64,000 bases of DNA from Salarchaeum japonicum_A. Its GTDB lineage: Archaea > Halobacteriota > Halobacteria > Halobacteriales > Halobacteriaceae. The notes under the pieces were generated by a model that did no database searches, was not told the DNA's origin, and saw only the letters and a list, made by a program, of their open reading frames with translations. Below, one piece after another: positions 34,754 through 44,512 of the stretch. Location of the stretch: assembly GCF_049705945.1 (NCBI RefSeq), contig NZ_JBNAMV010000003.1, forward strand, positions 50,175-114,174. Reading direction: 5' to 3'. Both the position numbers and the translations under genes were made by a program. Every line of letters begins with the position of its first letter. Position 1 is the stretch's first letter.

Positions 34754-34860
34754 TAAATCCATGTCAGACACTCAGTTGTATCTCTCCCAATGCGATTCTG
34801 TCGAATATGGGCGTTTGAGGGGCTAAGGGCTATGATTGCCTCCTTCCCGAGCACTGTCTT

Positions 34861-35122
34861 TGAATCATTGACTCACAGACTCAATGATTCATAACGTCAG
34901 GACTTCACTGATTCATTGATTCAGTGATTTCGAGATGCGAATCTGGTGTTCCTGAATCCTCAACTCAATGCTTCGGGTGCTCACTGATTCAGTGGCTCAA
35001 TGAATCTCTGAGTCAGTGAATTCACTCTCTCCATTATGGCAAATGACGCTATAGATCATGGACTCTTTGATTCTTAACTTCCAGAAATCAATACTTCATT
35101 GACTCTATGACTCATTGATTCA
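34861..35122. repeat. Centromere-like arrays of TGANTCA on an 8-bp register
   Basis: Exact TGANTCA heptamers start at 34861, 34869, 34885, 34909, 34917, 34985, 35009, 35108 and 35116. Within the first block all starts differ by multiples of 8, and the missing positions hold near-matches (34877 AGACTCA, 34925 TGATTTC). The second block (34985-35023) and third (35092-35122) keep the same 8-bp step with degenerate units between. This gene-free stretch behind the ParA promoter is the expected place for a plasmid centromere bound by the ParA partner. Confidence 0.8.
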
Positions 35123-35172
35123 GTCATCAACCGAGGACAGACATTTGGAATAGCTCGACAGATGGGTTGATG

Positions 35173-36480
35173 TTACGTTCTCTCTCCGAAGGCTGCGTTA
35201 AGTTGGTCTCGCATGAATTCTCGTCGGACTCGGCGAGCACGCGAGTCAGACAGGTAATTTTGCATCACTACCCGAGGATCGCTACTACCTTGCTCTGCAG
35301 CGATTTCGTCAACACCTTCGAGAACGCCTTCGAGGACTGCTGTATAGGTGTCGTACCAGAATCGACGACAGAGCTGTGGACTCGGTCGTTCACCCTCGAT
35401 CCGCTCAGGGAGATCTGCTTCCAATGCAAGATTTTGGAACCAATTCCGGATTGTATCTCGGGTCACGTACGGCGTTTCTCCCTGAGAGGAGGGGAACAGG
35501 TATCCAGTCCACGTATCGTCTTCCGCTAGCTCGTCAATTCGGGAGTCGAGCACGTGCATTCCGTACAGGAGAGACACCTCACCGGGCCCGTTCTTGCGGC
35601 TCTCGAACGTGATGAAGGGGATGTCGTCTTCGGGAACGTCACGCTGGAACTGCGATACATGGAGTGCGGCGACCTCACTCGCTCGAAGTCCCCAGCCAGC
35701 TAACGCCACCACGAGCAGCTGTTCTCGTGTTGTCTCCGACGCCTGCATCAACTTCCGAATCTGATTCGCTGAAAGCGAAGGTGTGGGGGAATCTTCGACT
35801 TCCCACTTGAATTCGTCGTAGAGGCCGCTCGCAGGGTTCATCGAGGCGATCCGTCGACCGACCAGATGCTGATACCAGGCGTCGACGACGCGCCGCACAC
35901 GCTGGAGAGTCTGGGCGCTGTATTCGCGTTTAGTTCCCTCGTTCAACCAGTCGAATGCTGCATAGCACGCGTCAACGGCTTCGTAGTCTGGATTCTCTTG
36001 ATCTCGTTGAATCGGTGTAAGGAGGTCATCTGTCCCGTTTGCCTCTCGATAAGCACGGACGTAGAGATTCAGTCGCGTTCGCAGCGCGTCGACGGACGAC
36101 GTCGCAAGGCTGTATCGTGATTTCCGCCGGTTGAGGAACTGTTCAAGGGCGTCGATTGTTGCATCATCCGTTGTTGCCCATGTGTAGCCCTCTTTATCAT
36201 CACCGAGTTCGAGGTCCTCGTTCCAGAACTCCCCGAATGAACGATCGTGATGGCGACGAAGAGCCGCGAGGAATGACCGCGCATCGTGATCCCGAAACCA
36301 CTGGTGGGTCGGCTTCTCGCCCCTCGGATCGATACCCTCTGCTTTGAGGCAGGGGGCAATCTCGTCCCAGTACAGGTCCGTGAAGTCCTCGAGCGAGCAC
36401 GAGGTCCATCGGACACCACCGAATGATGGCACCCGCTCAGCGTCGGTCTTGCCCTCCTGCTCGGCATCCGACCGACTCAT
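35173..36480 (-). CDS. Tyrosine recombinase / integrase (XerC/D-like)
   Basis: 435 residues with a core-binding domain (about 100-225) and a catalytic domain. R266 lies in GWGLRASEVAAL, a Lys in the beta-hairpin ESRKNGPGE, then SPQLCRRFWYD with R372, and Y409 in MQNYLS. The box II His is Gln here (Q369-L-C-R372), which is unusual but does not by itself rule out activity. It probably resolves multimers or integrates the element. No tRNA gene or att repeat is visible nearby, which favours a plasmid resolvase role. Confidence 0.85.
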   Translation of the reverse strand: MSRSDAEQEGKTDAERVPSFGGVRWTSCSLEDFTDLYWDEIAPCLKAEGIDPRGEKPTHQWFRDHDARSFLAALRRHHDRSFGEFWNEDLELGDDKEGYTWATTDDATIDALEQFLNRRKSRYSLATSSVDALRTRLNLYVRAYREANGTDDLLTPIQRDQENPDYEAVDACYAAFDWLNEGTKREYSAQTLQRVRRVVDAWYQHLVGRRIASMNPASGLYDEFKWEVEDSPTPSLSANQIRKLMQASETTREQLLVVALAGWGLRASEVAALHVSQFQRDVPEDDIPFITFESRKNGPGEVSLLYGMHVLDSRIDELAEDDTWTGYLFPSSQGETPYVTRDTIRNWFQNLALEADLPERIEGERPSPQLCRRFWYDTYTAVLEGVLEGVDEIAAEQGSSDPRVVMQNYLSDSRARRVRREFMRDQLNAAFGERT

Positions 36481-37043
36481 TGTAGCGATCTCTGGGGGAT
36501 TTGACCGTCCAAAATTGGATTGGTGCAGAATTCGGTTAGAAACCTAGTCTCGGCCCAGTATGGCGATTCTAAGAGTGGCATATTCGAGTCGTTCAGCGTT
36601 TCAATTGGATTCCTTATCAGTTTGTGGGTTGGGCAGACCAATTCAGTCTGCTAAACCCATGCCAGATCGTGTGTGAATATGCCTACAAAGAATATACTGT
36701 ATGTCGCTATACTGAACCTGCAGCAAATTTTGTGCTTCTTGGAGCAACAGATATTGTCTCGGAGTACTAGCTCAGAGGATCCCATAGTGTTACATATGCT
36801 CGTCGTCTTCGAAAATCACCAGCCGTCGAATATTTTGGGCGCCAACACGAATGGGCGGAAGGTCCTTCGATTCCTCGCAGAAATTCGTGGTGTCAGTATA
36901 GATCCCGTGAGAATGAGTTAGAGACGCACTGTAGGAGCTCGCCCAACCAAGCTGATGCCAATTGTTTGGTAAGCATTTAGCGCCGAATTGCGAAATTATA
37001 TCAGCACAACATGACATAGGATATCACAACTCACCTATCACCA
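36481..37043. other. AT-richer gap between the recombinase and the defence island
   Basis: No supported gene; short frames have no protein-like features. An imperfect inverted repeat at 36626-36658 (GGGTT ... CAGAC/GTCTG ... AACCC) could be a recombinase site or the trace of an element end. The base composition drops here relative to the partition locus and stays lower through the next two genes, suggesting separate acquisition of the island. Confidence 0.5.
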
Positions 37044-38777
37044 ATGTCTGAGTCCGACCGAATTCGCGAGGCTGGAAGAATTCTCACTGGATTTGATACT
37101 GAGCGGTATGAGGTATTTGCAGAGGACGACTCGCAAAACATCGTTACGATTTGGCAACCACGCGGCAGGGTGGAAGACATCACCGTCTTTCCGAAACCTA
37201 TCGGTATGCACTCGAAGGCCGAATCGTTCCTCCAGCGGGCGTCCGAAGAGGATGCCCACCTCGCAGCAGCGCCGGAGTGGGCCTACAATATCGATTGGAT
37301 TGAGGATCATGATGACTTCCTCTTCGCGGATACGGGTCCACTATTTGTCCTTGGGTGCGCCCCCGTTCAAGTAGACGAAATGGAAACTCGGCTCGCCGAA
37401 TTGAATGAGGAGTACGACTGCTATTCAGCGGAAGGTGAAACTGATGGGAGCCCCGCCGTGCCAGACGAACCGGGAGAATTCGTCACACCGACAATCATCC
37501 CAATAGCTGCGAATGCGAGGCGTGGTGAGGACAAAGACGCGTTATTTGTTCAATTTAAGAACAAGCACATGAGCAGCCGTGCGAATGATGTCGAGCTAAA
37601 GAGGCTCTGTGAGGGCACAAAGATCTGGGGCTTCCGCTTTTTGAGCGGTGCTGCCGTTGTTCCGTGGACATGCTCCGATGTAATGCAGAGAGAACTCAAA
37701 AATGAGGTTCTTACATTCTGCCAAGACGGTCCCTCGTATTCTGTCCATGTCCAATGCAACCCCGATCCATTCAACAAAACGTGGGTCAACTATCGAAAGG
37801 AACTTTTTGAGACCGAAGCCCAGGTGTCGTGTATCGTCGCAAATTGGGGGAGTGTGCCACCGATCGGCCCCTTTGGCTATTCCGGGATCTACACTACAAC
37901 AGATGATTCAACTACGCTGGAGTCAGAGTACAACGACTCATACGAGCGAGGAGGGTTGGTAGCGACCCAACCGGACATTGGATGTGAGTATCTCTGCCTC
38001 ATCCCTGATGACATCGTAAGTACAGTCATATTCCGACGAAAAACAAACCACGGAACGCCCAGTGGATCGGCAATGATGGCAGATCTCAAAGTCTCAACGA
38101 CAGCTGTCTTCGATACAGCTGCAGATGAGTACCAACACAAAAATCCGGTCTATCCGGCGCCTGAACCGGATCCCTGCAAAGAGTGGCGAGAGCAGCTTAA
38201 CACGACCCCACTCAACCGAGAGCTGTTGACCGCACTCCTTCGCGCAGAAATCGAAGCGGACAGTCTTCCAGAACAATTTCCCACCAACCAGAAAGTTTCT
38301 TGGGAATCTGTTGAATCCCTCAACGGCGAGATGTGTGAAGAATTAGGACATCTCTTGGAGAATCACCCACGCCGCCGTGGTGCCGGTGAGATCACGCCGA
38401 GTACGAGGGATGCGCCTGAAACAATTGCCGAACGGCTAATGGAAGCACTCTCATTTGCAGAGGATGAAGCCGATATTGTCCTCAAGAACGCCTTCGACCG
38501 AACAGACGTTCCGGTCAACGCAGAATATCGGGTTGAACAGGTTCCCATTTGTTTGACGACGCTTCCCAACTCAACACCTAACAGTGAGATTGACCGAGCT
38601 CGCTGGTTCGTAGAGTGGTTGCGAGTAGACGGAGTCAACTTCAAACCAGTTGCGCTGACTTCTAATTTCAGCTCCAGTAAAGTGAAGACACTGGCCGGAT
38701 ATGAGGACGTCTCTAATATGGTTCGTAATCCAGAGCGAGTCGATGCAACCGATGGATTGGAGGAGATCACGCTATGA
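37044..38777 (+). CDS. Nitrilase-fold (carbon-nitrogen hydrolase-like) protein, candidate defence effector
   Basis: 577 residues. The first 275 residues fit the nitrilase superfamily. E78 is in APEWAY, K172/K174 in VQFKNKHMSS and C210 in VVPWTCSDVM, in the correct order and spacing for the Glu-Lys-Cys triad, with supporting strands FVLGCAPVQV and IIPIAANARRG. Such enzymes hydrolyse amides or nitriles. The remaining 300 residues are unrecognised and may bind the partner ATPase. Its stop overlaps the start of the SMC-like gene by four bases. Hydrolase plus SMC ATPase is the plan of Lamassu-type defence, in which the effector varies. The nitrilase call is my motif reading without a search. Confidence 0.65.
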   Translation: MSESDRIREAGRILTGFDTERYEVFAEDDSQNIVTIWQPRGRVEDITVFPKPIGMHSKAESFLQRASEEDAHLAAAPEWAYNIDWIEDHDDFLFADTGPLFVLGCAPVQVDEMETRLAELNEEYDCYSAEGETDGSPAVPDEPGEFVTPTIIPIAANARRGEDKDALFVQFKNKHMSSRANDVELKRLCEGTKIWGFRFLSGAAVVPWTCSDVMQRELKNEVLTFCQDGPSYSVHVQCNPDPFNKTWVNYRKELFETEAQVSCIVANWGSVPPIGPFGYSGIYTTTDDSTTLESEYNDSYERGGLVATQPDIGCEYLCLIPDDIVSTVIFRRKTNHGTPSGSAMMADLKVSTTAVFDTAADEYQHKNPVYPAPEPDPCKEWREQLNTTPLNRELLTALLRAEIEADSLPEQFPTNQKVSWESVESLNGEMCEELGHLLENHPRRRGAGEITPSTRDAPETIAERLMEALSFAEDEADIVLKNAFDRTDVPVNAEYRVEQVPICLTTLPNSTPNSEIDRARWFVEWLRVDGVNFKPVALTSNFSSSKVKTLAGYEDVSNMVRNPERVDATDGLEEITL

Positions 38778-41737
38778 ACGGATACAATCGCCTTGAACGG
38801 CTATACGATGAAGAACACGTAGAACAGGTAGAGGGTTCAGACGACCTCTACAAAATCACACATCCTCGAAGAGGGTACGATGACGAGACGATCCTTGTTC
38901 GGTTTATACAACCAGATGATGACTTGGACGAGCTCGAAACGGAAGACAACCGTCAGCTCGAGGTTCTGTTTTATGATGATAAAATTCCGAACCAGTGGAA
39001 TATCCAGCTCTTCTGGGCATACCCCGAAGAGATGGATATAGACGAATCAAGGCGTACAACGTTCGAGTCTAATACGCGATTTGCGATACGACGGTTTGTC
39101 GCCATCGACTCGTTGGATGCGTTTCTGCAACCGCTCCAAACAGTTATTCGAGATCTCGAATCGATGGAAGTTGAGTTCAACCGGGGGGAACTTATCCAGG
39201 AGATTCTCGAAGCAGATCTGGGGCTTCTCTTTGAGACCGACTCAACCAACCGGGATGAGCGGCTTGAAAAACTACGCAAAGGAAGTGATTTAGAGGCAGG
39301 ACCAACGAAACCGAATTTGCCGAAGGGACCTGAGGGAATCATTGACTCAGTAGAATTGGGGTCAGACTTCCGCCGACCGGCTAGCAAGAGAACGCTGGAT
39401 GCAAAGCCGTTCACACTTCTCTACGGACGGAATGGGAGTGGCAAGACTAGTCTTCTTGATGCGGCCACGCTTGGAATGGTTGGGCAAGTCCGAGGTGAGA
39501 CTACTCAGCGGAGCTGGAAATATCGTGACTTGAATGTGACCCTCACAGGCAACGGAGACGGACCGGTCCGGCTTTCGAATGACACGTCCGACGTGGCTGA
39601 TCGGATCAGCGCTTGGTACGGCTTTCGACCAGAGGGTAAGGCAACACGTCACACCGAGTTCTATCATGTGAATTATCACGAAGCAGGTTCGACTACGCGA
39701 CTCGCAGAACTCGATACGGACCTAGATATTGAACAAACAATCCGGCGTTCGTTGTACGGGGAGCAGTTGTCGAAGGCCCGTAGTGAAAAAAGAGAGTTGG
39801 TAAAAGAAGCCGATAGCCGGATTGAACAGGAAGAAAAGCGGATTGCGGAGTTGACTGCCGAAATCAGAGAACTGGAGAATAAGGCTGATCGAGCAGAGAA
39901 CTTATTTTCTACTGCACGCACAGCTCGCGAAGAACTATCGCCAGGGATGAGAGAACTCATTCCGAATCCTCCGTCGCCCCGCCATGACGACGAAGGAAGT
40001 GGGGACTCCAACGAAAAGTGGGTCGATACCTGGACAACCTGGGATGAACGAGTTGCTAGACTTGATGAGAGTCTTAAGAGTGCGGGCCTGAGCAGCGATG
40101 AGCCAAAGACGCCTGAAACGTTAGCATCCGAGCTGGCTAGCGAGAGAAACCGAACAGAAACAGCGATTGACAAGCTTGAGGATATTGAAGAGCGGCAAAA
40201 TAAGCAGAAGCAGCTAAGAGAGCTTCAGGAAGAACTCCATAGCACACGCTGGGGAGAAGCACCGCCGACTGTCGCTTTCGTTGCTATCATCCTCTCAACT
40301 GAAGAATTCGAGATTCCAGATCTCTGCGCCATAGAGAAGGCACTCTCTGATGAAGGTCCTGACTCAGAGGAGTCGCTCGAAAAATGGCGAACACGGGTAA
40401 CGGCTGTTCTCAAGGAGGAACTCGAAAGACTCTCTGAGAAGCGAGAGACGATTCGAGAGATTTCTGACCTACAGGCGAGGCGTGAGGAGCTCTTAGACGA
40501 GATTCGCTCACAGACAGAGGAGTATCTTGATATCACTGACGAGGTTGCACACTGTCCAGCCTGTTATCTCGAGCAAACAGAAGCGTCGATTCGAAACCGA
40601 GAGCCGCCAGAGGGTCTTCTTTCCTCGGAATCGGGAGTCCCTGATCAGCTACAAGCAGATATCGAACGCATTGAAAATGCACTCGAAGTTCTGGATCGAC
40701 CCACTTGGGCAACGGTAACGGACAAATTCGAGACTCAGTATGGTGATGTTTGCCGTGCTGAAGACTTCTGGGGAGTGTTTGAGCGAACGAGTTTTGAGTC
40801 TTTGCCAAGCGTGTCCGACGCTCACGTCACCAGATTTGGTGAGGCGATTCGACAAAACACGCTCTGGGATCTTAGCAGTGGAGAAGCTATTGAGTTAGTG
40901 GGGGATACCCGTCAGGAAACTACAGAGAAGTTGGAGTCACTGGAGAAATCCGTCGAAGACTTCGCTAGACCGATTAATGACGTTCCGAAAGCCATTCAGC
41001 GACTAAAAGATCGGCGTATAGAGCTTGACGCTGGCATTCAAATCCTCGAGGATCACGCAATCGGAGAACACCAACAGAACGAGTTTCGTGTGGCGGCTGA
41101 TCGAACAGTGCTGCACACCGCCAAGTCGGAGTTCCAAAGCGATGCGGTCGTCGTTGAGTCGGTCGCGCAGATCAACGAGCAAATCGAGGAAAAGCAAACT
41201 GATCTGGATCACCACCAACACAGGAAGGAAGGTTATGAAGACGGCATTGAGCGATTACAAACCGTCTTCGACAAAGCGGGAGGTGACGAGAACCTCACAG
41301 CATACGTCCGAGAACACATGTCGGCAATAACGACGCTGTTTCAGGCGTTCCAACGTCCGTATCAATTCAACGAGGTGCAACTCAATGACGACGACGAAGT
41401 TCGTGTGATTCGCCGGGGGCAGGATGACCCGAAGCCAGAGCCGATCACTGATATGAGTTCAGGCCAACGGGCTGCCTTAGCACTCGCAATCTTCGTGACG
41501 AACAATCTCACCCATGCACATGCGCCGCCAGTGATGCTACTGGATGAGCCGTTTGCACATCTGGACGATATTAACACGATTTCATTCTTCAACTTGCTCA
41601 TTGAGCTGGCAACACGCCGAGATGGTGAGCAAGACCGGCAAGTGATCTTCGCGACTGCAAATGAGGACATTGCAGACCTGTTGGAGCGGAAGATTGGTGA
41701 CTCGCCCAAATTTGACCGGACCCCCATTGAGGGATAG
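38774..41737 (+). CDS. Rad50/SMC-like ATPase with CPAC zinc hook and N-terminal extension
   Basis: 987 residues. Walker A GRNGSGKT is at 218-225, unusually late, behind a 200-residue extension. Long coiled-coil arms flank a zinc hook CPAC near 593-596. The ABC signature SSGQRAALALA is near 895 and Walker B VMLLDEPFAHLDD near 922. This is the Rad50/SbcC-type head-arm-hook layout. LmuB of Lamassu belongs to the same broad group. No Mre11-like nuclease is adjacent; the overlapping nitrilase-like gene takes that place. It probably senses DNA ends or structures and triggers the partner. Confidence 0.88.
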   Translation: MNGYNRLERLYDEEHVEQVEGSDDLYKITHPRRGYDDETILVRFIQPDDDLDELETEDNRQLEVLFYDDKIPNQWNIQLFWAYPEEMDIDESRRTTFESNTRFAIRRFVAIDSLDAFLQPLQTVIRDLESMEVEFNRGELIQEILEADLGLLFETDSTNRDERLEKLRKGSDLEAGPTKPNLPKGPEGIIDSVELGSDFRRPASKRTLDAKPFTLLYGRNGSGKTSLLDAATLGMVGQVRGETTQRSWKYRDLNVTLTGNGDGPVRLSNDTSDVADRISAWYGFRPEGKATRHTEFYHVNYHEAGSTTRLAELDTDLDIEQTIRRSLYGEQLSKARSEKRELVKEADSRIEQEEKRIAELTAEIRELENKADRAENLFSTARTAREELSPGMRELIPNPPSPRHDDEGSGDSNEKWVDTWTTWDERVARLDESLKSAGLSSDEPKTPETLASELASERNRTETAIDKLEDIEERQNKQKQLRELQEELHSTRWGEAPPTVAFVAIILSTEEFEIPDLCAIEKALSDEGPDSEESLEKWRTRVTAVLKEELERLSEKRETIREISDLQARREELLDEIRSQTEEYLDITDEVAHCPACYLEQTEASIRNREPPEGLLSSESGVPDQLQADIERIENALEVLDRPTWATVTDKFETQYGDVCRAEDFWGVFERTSFESLPSVSDAHVTRFGEAIRQNTLWDLSSGEAIELVGDTRQETTEKLESLEKSVEDFARPINDVPKAIQRLKDRRIELDAGIQILEDHAIGEHQQNEFRVAADRTVLHTAKSEFQSDAVVVESVAQINEQIEEKQTDLDHHQHRKEGYEDGIERLQTVFDKAGGDENLTAYVREHMSAITTLFQAFQRPYQFNEVQLNDDDEVRVIRRGQDDPKPEPITDMSSGQRAALALAIFVTNNLTHAHAPPVMLLDEPFAHLDDINTISFFNLLIELATRRDGEQDRQVIFATANEDIADLLERKIGDSPKFDRTPIEG

Positions 41738-41923
41738 GCTCCGGTATCGATTATCTTTGTCACCCTCTGGACACTGAGCCTGCGCACGTGTTTTGTACTC
41801 CACTACCTCACTGGGGCCGATTTTGTGTATTTCTCGGAGGCCTATGGTGTTTCTGTGCTGATTCTAGTTTGAGTCGGCTGTTCCGACGACACATTTTTGA
41901 AACTCACCTGAGTCCGATAGTCC

Positions 41924-44512
41924 GTGTCAATTACACGAGCGAAGTCTATCGATTCTCTCTACGAGGAATGCAAGGATTTCGACCTTGTGCTCGTGCCGGA
42001 TGCGCCGATGGCGAGTGCCCTGAACCGGCGTCTTGATCAACCCCACTTCGGCCCGTTCGCGATCACACCACGGCGTTTGGCTGCTCGACGTCGAGAACAG
42101 GCCGAGGATCGACTCGCGTTCCTCGAAATCATCGAGACGACTGCTCTCAACTGGAAGGAGACGTCCTATGCGGTCGGGAACATCCTCCAGTGCTGGGAAT
42201 ACCAGGGAACGGCTGACGCTATTCTGGACTACGAGCAGTTCGCGACGACGGCAACGCACACTGCTGTCGACTGTATCTCAAAGATGGACACGACGTCTAA
42301 CCGTCTCACTGAGTACAGTATCGAAGCCGACACGTCGGTCGCTGTTGTCGGCTTCAAGCAGCTTACCGAACTCGAACGCTCGATCCTTCCCCCAGACTAC
42401 GAGACGGTCGACCCGTTCACCGAGGAGTCATTCGACCATCCATCGTTCCGCATTCTCGACTCACCGGCCGCAATCGTCGACGCAGTCCTCGATACGGTCA
42501 CGCCGGAAGACGCCGACGACGTGGCTGTCGTCCTCGATGCAGCTAGCCAATATTCCTCGCTCATTGAGTCGGCGTTGGAAGCTGCAGAGATTCCATACTA
42601 CGGAGGTCCGGGGTTCAATGACGATGCCCATCACCGCGCATTTCTACAGCTCCTTCGAAGTGCCCACGCTGGCCAAGATACGCGAGTAGGCGACGTTCGA
42701 CCACTCCTCACCCAGCTCGGGATGCTCGTCGACATCGAGCACGACGAGAAGCGTCTCTACGACCTTGACCGCCCGGAAGTAGACTGGCTCCTCGAGTTCC
42801 GTGATGAGATTCGTGCCCGCACATTCGAGGAGGCCATCGACGAATACGAAGCAGTCACGGATGCCTCTATCGACGCCTTCAGAGAGGAACTTGCAACGCT
42901 CGGCATCCTCGACGACGCCGTCACCGAACCGGCGGTTGACCGTCTTGAGTTCTACTTGCAGTCGTACGAAGTGCCGGTGGATCGGGAGAACGAAGGTGTC
43001 CTATTGGCAGATGCAAAATCGGCCGCTCACGTCGACCGCGCCGTCGTGTTCTATCTCGGCCTCGACGAAGGGTGGACACATTCGTCGCCTCGTCGCCCGT
43101 GGGTCGACCGAGATCAGGAGTTCGAGCGCAACATCCGGCAGTTCCAACTCCTCCTGCAGAACGGCGTCGACCAGTACTACCTCGTGCAGGACACTGCCGG
43201 TGGAACGCCCGTCACCCCGTGCCTATACTTCGAGGAACTGTTCGACGAGGAGTTCGACCGATTCAGTGATTTGGACTCACTGCAGCATTCACGGGCATCT
43301 CGAACGACACAGGACGGATTCGAAAAAGAACCACTCAATGTCTCACCCGAGGAAGTCACCGCACTCAGCCAATCGAGCCTGAACACCTACGTCAACTCTC
43401 CCCGCGATTACTTCTTCAGCCGACTCGTCGACAACCCGGACAAGGATCACTTTAGGGAAGGGAACCTGTTTCACGATTTCGCGGAGTTCTATGTCTCGCA
43501 TCCGGACGCCATCACGTCTGATACACTCGATGAGGTCGCAGCAGTCATTCTCGACGAGGTTGACCCGTTCCTCCGAGGCGTCGATCGGGAGGTTCGACTC
43601 ACCAAGTACCGCGTTGGTCTCCAGACCATCGTCGAGTTCCTCGATACAAACCCACCTCAGGGCGACGGCATGACGACACCAGATACTGGCTGGGGAGAGA
43701 ATTTCTTCGCTGCGTATTACGATCGCTCCATCGATGCGTCGCACACTGAACGCTGGTTCGAGAACACCGACCTCGGATTGAAGGGGAAGATCGACCTCGT
43801 TCACAGCCCTGCCCGACTCCTCGACTACAAGAGTGGCTCAAAGAAGTCGGCACACTCCATCGTCAAACACTCGGCGCTCGACCCACCGAGCGACAAACCG
43901 AACTTCCAGGCATTGCTGTATCTTGCTCACCAGCGTACTGAGCGCCCGGATGAGGAACTTCGATTCACGTTCTTCCACTTCCTCGAAACGCTCGACGATG
44001 TGGTGACGGGGAATGGGTCTCTCGACGATTGTCTCACGACTGTGACGTATTATCCCGTTACGTACGAGGGATACATCGCGAGACGAGACACCTTCACCGA
44101 ACTGCAGGAAGACGCCGCAAACGACTGTAACAAGACCTTCTCCAAGGTGGAGTACGAAGAGTATTCGGAGTTCTTGGACGTACACGAGTTCCCGGAGACA
44201 AGAGACAAGAGTGAACTCTTGGATTCCATGTTTGCTCGCCTATTGACGGAACAGATGAAGGAGAGCGTTGGCGACTACAAGTACGTGAAAAACGGCTGCA
44301 AGCAGGCCCTGAGACACTTGCTCCGTATTCGCAACCAAAACTACTTCACTGGCGACGTGGACGCGTTCGAGCAGTTCGTCCGAGATCGCCTTTCGGAGTT
44401 GAACACTCGCCGTGCGGGTGACGAGCGCTTCCCAGTTCAGGGACTCGGTGGCGATCCCAACTATCGGTACGTAGACAACCGAGATTGCATCCTGGAGAGT
44501 GAGTCGCGATGA
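41924..44512 (+). CDS. AddB-like PD-(D/E)XK nuclease protein
   Basis: 862 residues from a GTG start. The N-terminal 500 residues are a degenerate helicase-like region (LVLVPDAPMASALNRR, VVFYLGLDEGW as a relic motif) without a clear Walker A. The C-terminal nuclease domain has a His motif NLFHDFAEFY and the catalytic GKIDLVHSP then LLDYKSGSKK near 626-638. This is the AddB plan: inactive helicase fold plus nuclease. It is coupled by a four-base overlap to an AddA-like gene. AddAB normally degrades double-strand ends in bacteria; in an archaeal defence island it may chew foreign DNA. Confidence 0.8.
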   Translation: MSITRAKSIDSLYEECKDFDLVLVPDAPMASALNRRLDQPHFGPFAITPRRLAARRREQAEDRLAFLEIIETTALNWKETSYAVGNILQCWEYQGTADAILDYEQFATTATHTAVDCISKMDTTSNRLTEYSIEADTSVAVVGFKQLTELERSILPPDYETVDPFTEESFDHPSFRILDSPAAIVDAVLDTVTPEDADDVAVVLDAASQYSSLIESALEAAEIPYYGGPGFNDDAHHRAFLQLLRSAHAGQDTRVGDVRPLLTQLGMLVDIEHDEKRLYDLDRPEVDWLLEFRDEIRARTFEEAIDEYEAVTDASIDAFREELATLGILDDAVTEPAVDRLEFYLQSYEVPVDRENEGVLLADAKSAAHVDRAVVFYLGLDEGWTHSSPRRPWVDRDQEFERNIRQFQLLLQNGVDQYYLVQDTAGGTPVTPCLYFEELFDEEFDRFSDLDSLQHSRASRTTQDGFEKEPLNVSPEEVTALSQSSLNTYVNSPRDYFFSRLVDNPDKDHFREGNLFHDFAEFYVSHPDAITSDTLDEVAAVILDEVDPFLRGVDREVRLTKYRVGLQTIVEFLDTNPPQGDGMTTPDTGWGENFFAAYYDRSIDASHTERWFENTDLGLKGKIDLVHSPARLLDYKSGSKKSAHSIVKHSALDPPSDKPNFQALLYLAHQRTERPDEELRFTFFHFLETLDDVVTGNGSLDDCLTTVTYYPVTYEGYIARRDTFTELQEDAANDCNKTFSKVEYEEYSEFLDVHEFPETRDKSELLDSMFARLLTEQMKESVGDYKYVKNGCKQALRHLLRIRNQNYFTGDVDAFEQFVRDRLSELNTRRAGDERFPVQGLGGDPNYRYVDNRDCILESESR

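Noticed and set aside
34861..35122. CRISPR or simple AT repeat
   Set aside because: Seven-base units on an 8-bp step beside ParA fit a centromere, not spacers.
35123..36481. tRNA attachment site for the recombinase
   Set aside because: I found no tRNA-like sequence or long direct repeat near the recombinase in this window.
36673..37017. Small genes in the gap before the island
   Set aside because: Short frames on both strands without acidic bias, motif or promoter.
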